Shown in pieces: positions 6,774 to 10,355 of a stretch of DNA of 10,355 nucleotides. How positions within the stretch are numbered: position 1 is the first letter of the stretch; each line of letters opens with the position of its first letter. The notes below the pieces were generated by a model, which was given only the letters and a program-made list of their open reading frames with translations, made no database searches and was not told the origin of the DNA. Position numbers and translations under genes: made by a program. Location: NCBI GenBank assembly GCA_004212135.1, contig RXIE01000136.1, positions 1 through 10,355 of the forward strand, written 5' to 3'. Source of the stretch: Candidatus Methanophagales archaeon ANME-1-THS. Lineage in GTDB: Archaea > Halobacteriota > Syntropharchaeia > Alkanophagales > Methanospirareceae.

Positions 6774-6810
6774 CAATATCTTAAAAAATATTTTACAATA
6801 TATTCAATAT
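6774..6810. repeat. AT-rich tract with three CAATAT repeats upstream of the second CetZ gene
   Basis: CAATAT occurs at 6774-6779, 6796-6801 and 6805-6810 within an almost pure A/T block (about 6763-6816), 20-56 bases upstream of the cetZ copy 2 TATA box. The spacing is uneven. It may be regulator sites or simply an easily melted or curved promoter region. Nothing similar precedes cetZ copy 1. Confidence 0.45.
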
Positions 6811-6829
6811 TTTTTTCGACATCGCACAA

Positions 6830-6837
6830 TTTATATA
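6830..6837 (+). promoter_or_regulatory. TATA box for the second CetZ gene
   Basis: TTTATATA lies 49 bases before the ATG, so a leader of about 20 bases is expected. The ribosome site is GAGGGGGGAT (about 6866-6874), four bases before the ATG. An additional perfect GGAGGT at 6845-6850 is probably upstream of the transcript start and has no start codon after it. Confidence 0.65.
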
Positions 6838-6878
6838 GAACATCGGAGGTACTAATTAGAAAGCAGAGGGGGGATACA

Positions 6879-8030
6879 ATGAGAATATTCGTGATCGGCT
6901 ATGGGCAAGCTGGAGGGAGAGTGGCAGAATCGTTTGTGGAGTACAATAAGAGGACGGGTCAGAATTTCGTGGTTCGCGCACTGGCTATTAATACCGCGTG
7001 GTCAGATCTGGCCGGACTGACGAGTATACCCATGGAAGACCGGTTGCTCGTCGGGGAGTCACTGACGAGGGGGCATGGGATCGGAGCGGATAACGAATTG
7101 GGTGCGAAGGTCGCCACTGATGATATTCATACCATACAGGCTGCGATAGACAAACGGGGGACGTATCAGGTTGACGCCTTCCTGATAATCGCAGGCTTAG
7201 GGGGCGGAACGGGATCGGGTGGCGCGCCTGTCTTAGCGCGGAGGCTGAAGAAGCTCTACGAAGAACCGGTCTATGGGCTCGGGATACTACCGGCGAAGGA
7301 TGAAGGGAGCTTATATTCGCTCAATGCTGCGAGGAGCTTGATGACGTTCGTGAACGAGGTCGACAACCTTTTCCTCTTTGATAACGATGCGTGGAAGAAG
7401 GGCGGTGAGAGCATAAAAGAGGCATTTATAGACATCAACGACGAGATTGTGCGGAGATTCGGGATTCTGTTTGGTGCGGGTGAATCAAATGAGGTGGGGC
7501 AGTTGGTCGTCGACGCGGCTGAGGTGATCAATACCCTGAAAGGAGGCGGGATCTCCACGATCGGCTATGCATCAGAAGAGATCGAGAATAAGGGCTTCTT
7601 CAAGAAGCTCTTTGGTAAAAAAGACACGATCGATGATCTGGAGACGGTGACGAGGATCACCTCGCTCGTGAGACGAGCGGTCGCGGGGCGATTAACGATA
7701 CCCTGTGATGTGACCACCGCAGAGAAGGCATTGATCATCGCCGCGGGTCCACCCACTGAGCTCAACAGAAAAGGCATTGAGAAGTCAAAGATGCGGATCG
7801 AGGAGATGATCAGAGGAAAAGAGGTGCGGGGCGGTGATTTCCCGCTGCCGAGGGGGCAGCATGTCTCAGCGATCGTGCTCTTCGCGGGCGTATCGGATAT
7901 CCCGAGGATAAAAGAGCTACAGGAGATCGGTGCAGAAGCGCAAGAGAAGATCAAAGTGGTATCAAGCGAGAAAGAGCAAGAATACATAGAGTTGCTCAAT
8001 TCCAACGGTGCCATCAAGCCGTTGTTTTGA
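6879..8030 (+). CDS. cetZ: CetZ tubulin/FtsZ-superfamily GTPase, copy 2
   Basis: A 383-residue paralogue of copy 1 with all CetZ hallmarks: GYGQAGGRVAE (7-17), AINTAWSDL (36-44), GLGGGTGSGG (106-115), VVDAAEVINTL (210-220) and terminal KPLF. By my residue-by-residue count the two proteins differ at 33 of 383 positions (91.4% identical). Twenty differences fall in residues 1-96, clustered at 17-24, 41-49 and 77-96, and only 13 in the remaining 287. The DNA is also nearly identical in the 3' three quarters, for example a 56-base identical run at 7443-7498 versus 4042-4097. All catalytic loops are intact, so both copies should bind and hydrolyse GTP. Unlike copy 1, it has a strong AT-rich promoter and no co-directional partner behind it; the next gene is convergent 84 bases away. 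Confidence 0.96.
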   Translation: MRIFVIGYGQAGGRVAESFVEYNKRTGQNFVVRALAINTAWSDLAGLTSIPMEDRLLVGESLTRGHGIGADNELGAKVATDDIHTIQAAIDKRGTYQVDAFLIIAGLGGGTGSGGAPVLARRLKKLYEEPVYGLGILPAKDEGSLYSLNAARSLMTFVNEVDNLFLFDNDAWKKGGESIKEAFIDINDEIVRRFGILFGAGESNEVGQLVVDAAEVINTLKGGGISTIGYASEEIENKGFFKKLFGKKDTIDDLETVTRITSLVRRAVAGRLTIPCDVTTAEKALIIAAGPPTELNRKGIEKSKMRIEEMIRGKEVRGGDFPLPRGQHVSAIVLFAGVSDIPRIKELQEIGAEAQEKIKVVSSEKEQEYIELLNSNGAIKPLF

Positions 8031-8114
8031 GAGAGCGAAGGCGATTCCACGAGACAAGGAGGAGAGCCGCTCCAGTTTGAAATCCAGCAGGGTCACCGAG
8101 CCGGGGGCGGGGCA

Positions 8115-8912
8115 TCAGAACGCAATGAGGTGCATTTTCCGCATCCATACACTGACTGCTCTTCGTGCCTCTTCGGGATTCTCGAAATTCCTCTCCAGTT
8201 CTGTATCCTGGGGCATTCCTATAAACGGGCTTATCGTTCTCTTCTCCAGATCCGCGACCCATATCAGTGCGCCCTCGATCTCCTGATCCCGGAGACAAGA
8301 GATAAAGGGTGCGGGCGTTTTCTCGGTTGGAACAACGATCACGGTTTCCTCTCCAGCTTCAGACGGCTCGAATACCGCGTCATTCTCTTCCCGGAAACGG
8401 GAAACAAACTTGATTGTGGGGAAGATGAAGAGGTGTATACGTCTCTGGTTCTCAGTCCCCTTTTTGAGAGCGCTCAGTTCAAGGTAAGCACTATCACTAT
8501 CTCCTCCTTCATCTCTCACCTGATACTGGCACCGTTCCATGAACTCTCTCACGACGTCCTTTAGCGCACCTAACGGGCTTCTCAGCTTTGCCCATCGTAG
8601 AAAAGTTTCTTCCAACTCCGCGCTCATGTATCTATGCGTGGGCAGACAGTAGAAGAGCTCGCCCTGATAATTGATCCGGGTACGCATATCGGGTGAAAAA
8701 ACTGAGATCTTCTCTTCGCTCGTTATGCTTTTAAATAGCACCGCCTCCACATCACCCTTCAATCTCCGCTCTAACTCTTCTCGTTCACGCTCGCTGAGGG
8801 ATTGTACACACGCGCGTATCTTCATGAGCAGTTCGCCTTCTGAGACGACCTTGTTCTCCAGGCAATAAGCAGAAATAGCTTCAAATATCTCTACCAACTT
8901 ATCCTTTTCCAT
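8115..8912 (-). CDS. Unknown 265-residue soluble protein
   Basis: I do not recognise this protein. It starts with ATG at 8912 (MEKDKLVEIF); the open frame extends further upstream, but that part overlaps the divergent aminotransferase gene and reads like its shadow. Residues about 1-65 are helical and charged (SLSEREREELERRLKGD, then VEAVLFKSI). The middle, about 70-160, includes FSPDMRTRINYQGELFYC and LRWAKLRSPLGALKDVVREF. The C-terminal half alternates strands and turns (IHLFIFPTIKFVSRF, EETVIVVPTEK, GALIWVADLEKRTISPFIG) and ends in a helix (EEARRAVSVWM). No signal peptide, membrane helix or obvious catalytic motif is seen, and the five cysteines show no CxxC pairs. The codon use and complementary overlap with only non-coding frames support a real gene. 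It is convergent with cetZ copy 2 and divergent from the aminotransferase. No ribosome site is visible; the short inferred leader suggests near-leaderless translation. Confidence 0.75.
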   Translation of the reverse strand: MEKDKLVEIFEAISAYCLENKVVSEGELLMKIRACVQSLSEREREELERRLKGDVEAVLFKSITSEEKISVFSPDMRTRINYQGELFYCLPTHRYMSAELEETFLRWAKLRSPLGALKDVVREFMERCQYQVRDEGGDSDSAYLELSALKKGTENQRRIHLFIFPTIKFVSRFREENDAVFEPSEAGEETVIVVPTEKTPAPFISCLRDQEIEGALIWVADLEKRTISPFIGMPQDTELERNFENPEEARRAVSVWMRKMHLIAF

Positions 8913-8945
8913 CTTCACGCAGGGATGTATTGAGCGTGGAACAGG

Positions 8946-8951
8946 TTTAAA
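8946..8951. promoter_or_regulatory. Palindromic TATA element shared by divergent genes
   Basis: TTTAAA is its own reverse complement and stands in the only short gap between divergent starts at 8912 (minus) and 9028 (plus). Placed 25 bases from each expected transcript start, it would give a leader of about 10 bases for the minus gene and about 55 bases for the aminotransferase. A separate plus-strand candidate (TTATTAAAC, about 8988-8996) could serve the aminotransferase alone. Confidence 0.45.
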
Positions 8952-9027
8952 TCTTCCACCATGTATGTTCAAAAATACACCGGCACTTATTAAACTCGTC
9001 TCGCTCTTCAGGGAGAAGAAGGAAAAA

Positions 9028-10164
9028 ATGGCTAGGAAATTCGCTACGCGTGTCACGAATATTGAAATCTCAGGCATCCGGAGGGCGTTTGAGGCTTCTA
9101 CCGGCGAGTTCTTCAATCTCGGACTCGGTGAACCGGACTTTGACACCCCCGAACACATCAAACGTGCCGCGATGCAGGCGATTGAATCGGGATTCACCTC
9201 GTACACTGTGAACAAGGGCATAGCGGAACTGAGGGAGGCGATAAGCGCGAAGTTCAACCGTGATAATCACTTCTCCGTCGGCCCTGAGGAGATTATTGTT
9301 ACCTCGGGAGCGAGTGAGGCATTGCATATCGCGCTCCAGTCGGTTGTTGAGCGAGGGGATGAGGTCCTGCTGCCGAACCCGGGGTTCGTTTCGTTCGCCG
9401 CCCTGACGAAACTGGCGGAGGGAATACCCGTTGGTGTTCCTCTCGGTGAGGACTTCACGATGTCCGTGGAAGCGGTGAAGGAACGAATTACAAATAAGAC
9501 CAGAGCGCTCATACTCAATTCACCCGCGAATCCAACCGGTGCGGTGGAAGGTGAGAGAAACGTAAAAGCGCTCGTGGATATCGCGGCGGACCATCAGCTC
9601 ACAATCATCTCGGACGAAGTGTACGAGCAGCTCATATATGATGACTTGCAGCATGTGAGCCCTGCGCGATTCTATGACAGCGTGATCACGGTCAATGCGG
9701 TCTCGAAGACCTATGCGATGACCGGGTTCCGATTGGGCTATCTCGCAGCGCCCGCAGCGAATGTGGAGCAGATGGTGAAGATACACCAGTATATACAGGC
9801 ATGTGCATCTTCCATCTCGCAGAAAGCGGCGTTAGCTGCTCTTACAGGGCCGCAAGACTGTGTGGCCGAGATGCGGCGCGAGTTTAAACGGAGGCGCGAC
9901 TTTGCGGTTGCTGCACTCCGTGAGCTGGGAATGGACTTCAGGACGCCACAGGGTGCATTTTATATCTTTCCACGCGTAACGGACGAGCAGGAATTCGTGG
10001 AGGCGCTAAGGAAGCAGAAGATAATCGTGACACCCGGATCTGCCTTTGGAAGCCTCGGGAAGCAGCATGTGCGGATCTCGTATGCCACGCGGTTTGAGAA
10101 CTTGGAGCGCGCGTTTGCGATCATGAAGGACGTGGTAACCGGGGGAGAAAGAACAGGACGGTAG
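9028..10164 (+). CDS. Class I pyridoxal-phosphate aminotransferase (aspartate/aromatic type)
   Basis: A 378-residue fold type I aminotransferase that moves amino groups between amino acids and 2-oxo acids in the cytoplasm. The usual markers appear in order: SGIRR near the N-terminus (15-19), LGLGEPDFDTP (31-41), VTSGASEALH for cofactor phosphate (91-100), PNPGFVSF (116-123), NSPANPTGAV with N168 (164-173), SDEVYE with D196 for the pyridine nitrogen and Y199 (195-200), and SKTYAMTGFRLGY with the Schiff-base lysine K227 and R235. RISYA with R349 binds the substrate carboxylate. No key residue is missing. An in-frame ATG at 8965 would add 21 residues without family support; ATG at 9028 gives a normal N-terminus and has AAGGA at 9019-9023 close upstream. 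The exact substrate (aspartate, aromatic or branched) cannot be told from sequence. It is not evidently linked to the CetZ cluster. Confidence 0.95.
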   Translation: MARKFATRVTNIEISGIRRAFEASTGEFFNLGLGEPDFDTPEHIKRAAMQAIESGFTSYTVNKGIAELREAISAKFNRDNHFSVGPEEIIVTSGASEALHIALQSVVERGDEVLLPNPGFVSFAALTKLAEGIPVGVPLGEDFTMSVEAVKERITNKTRALILNSPANPTGAVEGERNVKALVDIAADHQLTIISDEVYEQLIYDDLQHVSPARFYDSVITVNAVSKTYAMTGFRLGYLAAPAANVEQMVKIHQYIQACASSISQKAALAALTGPQDCVAEMRREFKRRRDFAVAALRELGMDFRTPQGAFYIFPRVTDEQEFVEALRKQKIIVTPGSAFGSLGKQHVRISYATRFENLERAFAIMKDVVTGGERTGR

Positions 10165-10182
10165 TTACAATCCTGAGCGTTT

Positions 10183-10232
10183 TGATTTGCCCGTACCAAA
10201 TCAGCATTACCCGCTACCAACATTGCATGCTG
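10183..10232. repeat. Overlapping inverted repeats after the aminotransferase gene
   Basis: TGATTTG (10183-10189) and CAAATCA (10197-10203) are perfect complements around a 7-base loop. CAGCAT (10202-10207) and ATGCTG (10227-10232) form a second pair sharing two bases with the first, so the hairpins are mutually exclusive. A near direct repeat, CCCGTACCAA (10190-10199) and CCCGCTACCAA (10210-10220), runs through both. No T-run follows directly, so this is not a standard terminator. Confidence 0.45.
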
Positions 10233-10329
10233 AATAGATTATTAAAACATCTATTTACCACATTAACAGACATAAGTAAGAACATCAACCATTTTTTGCT
10301 CAATGCACCACCGATTTCTTGTAATTTAC

Positions 10330-10339
10330 TTTTTTTTTT
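10330..10339 (+). terminator. T10 tract, possible archaeal terminator
   Basis: Ten T in a row, with a T6 run at 10292-10297 before it, about 165 bases after the aminotransferase stop. Archaeal RNA polymerase terminates at U-tracts without needing a hairpin. The surrounding AT-rich stretch holds no convincing gene up to the window edge, so the run could equally belong to the next gene's upstream region. Confidence 0.35.
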
Positions 10340-10355
10340 CACTTCAAACCTGGGC

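Noticed and set aside
8913..9257. N-terminal extension of the minus-strand unknown protein up to 9257.
   Set aside because: That stretch overlaps the strongly conserved start of the aminotransferase on the other strand and has shadow-like composition; ATG at 8912 is the sensible start.
10303..10355. Short open frame from ATG at 10303 to the window edge.
   Set aside because: It is mostly read from the T-tract, has no ribosome site and no recognisable protein character.
1..10355. CRISPR arrays, insertion sequences or transposases.
   Set aside because: No regularly spaced repeats, terminal inverted repeats or transposase-like proteins were found; the only large repeat is the cetZ gene pair.

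Overview
The window is archaeal and most likely from a non-halophilic member of the Halobacteriota/Methanomicrobia side of the Euryarchaeota (methanogen, ANME or Syntropharchaeia-like). The grounds are AT-rich TATA boxes about 25 bases before inferred transcript starts, GGTGA/GGAGG-type ribosome sites with some GTG/TTG starts, two CetZ tubulin-like GTPases, an archaeal-type ATP-dependent DNA ligase tail, a tRNA gene without encoded CCA, and proteins without the strong acidic bias of haloarchaea. The genus cannot be named from sequence alone.

Layout. 1-268: C-terminal piece of an ATP-dependent DNA ligase, with an in-frame stop just before the visible part. 379-1587: OFA-type major facilitator transporter with its own TATA box. 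1741-3359: two tightly spaced genes of unknown role, a coiled-coil/winged-helix protein and a helical protein ending in a PRC-barrel. 3478-4629: first CetZ, followed after 16 bases by a signal-peptide, single-pass surface protein and then a small winged-helix protein. 5925-6009: tRNA-Ser(GCT), followed three bases later by a cis-prenyltransferase homologue whose N-terminal active site is degenerate. 6879-8030: second CetZ, 91% identical to the first. 8115-8912 (minus): unknown protein, convergent with the second CetZ. 9028-10164: class I aminotransferase, divergent from the unknown protein. The final 190 bases hold inverted repeats and a T-tract but no convincing gene.

How the genes may work together (inference): the centre (1741-8030) looks like a cell-shape/cell-surface neighbourhood. 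Two CetZ paralogues bracket a membrane-anchored, probably glycosylated surface protein with a very basic cytoplasmic tail, and a polyprenyl-carrier enzyme homologue that could serve N-glycosylation. A PRC-barrel protein lies directly upstream; PRC-barrel proteins (CdpB) are known partners in haloarchaeal division. The flanking transporter and aminotransferase look like ordinary metabolic genes.

The strongest single signal is mosaic divergence of the CetZ pair: the first 96 residues differ at 20 positions and the other 287 at only 13, with long identical DNA runs. This points to partial gene conversion together with specialisation of the N-terminal part.
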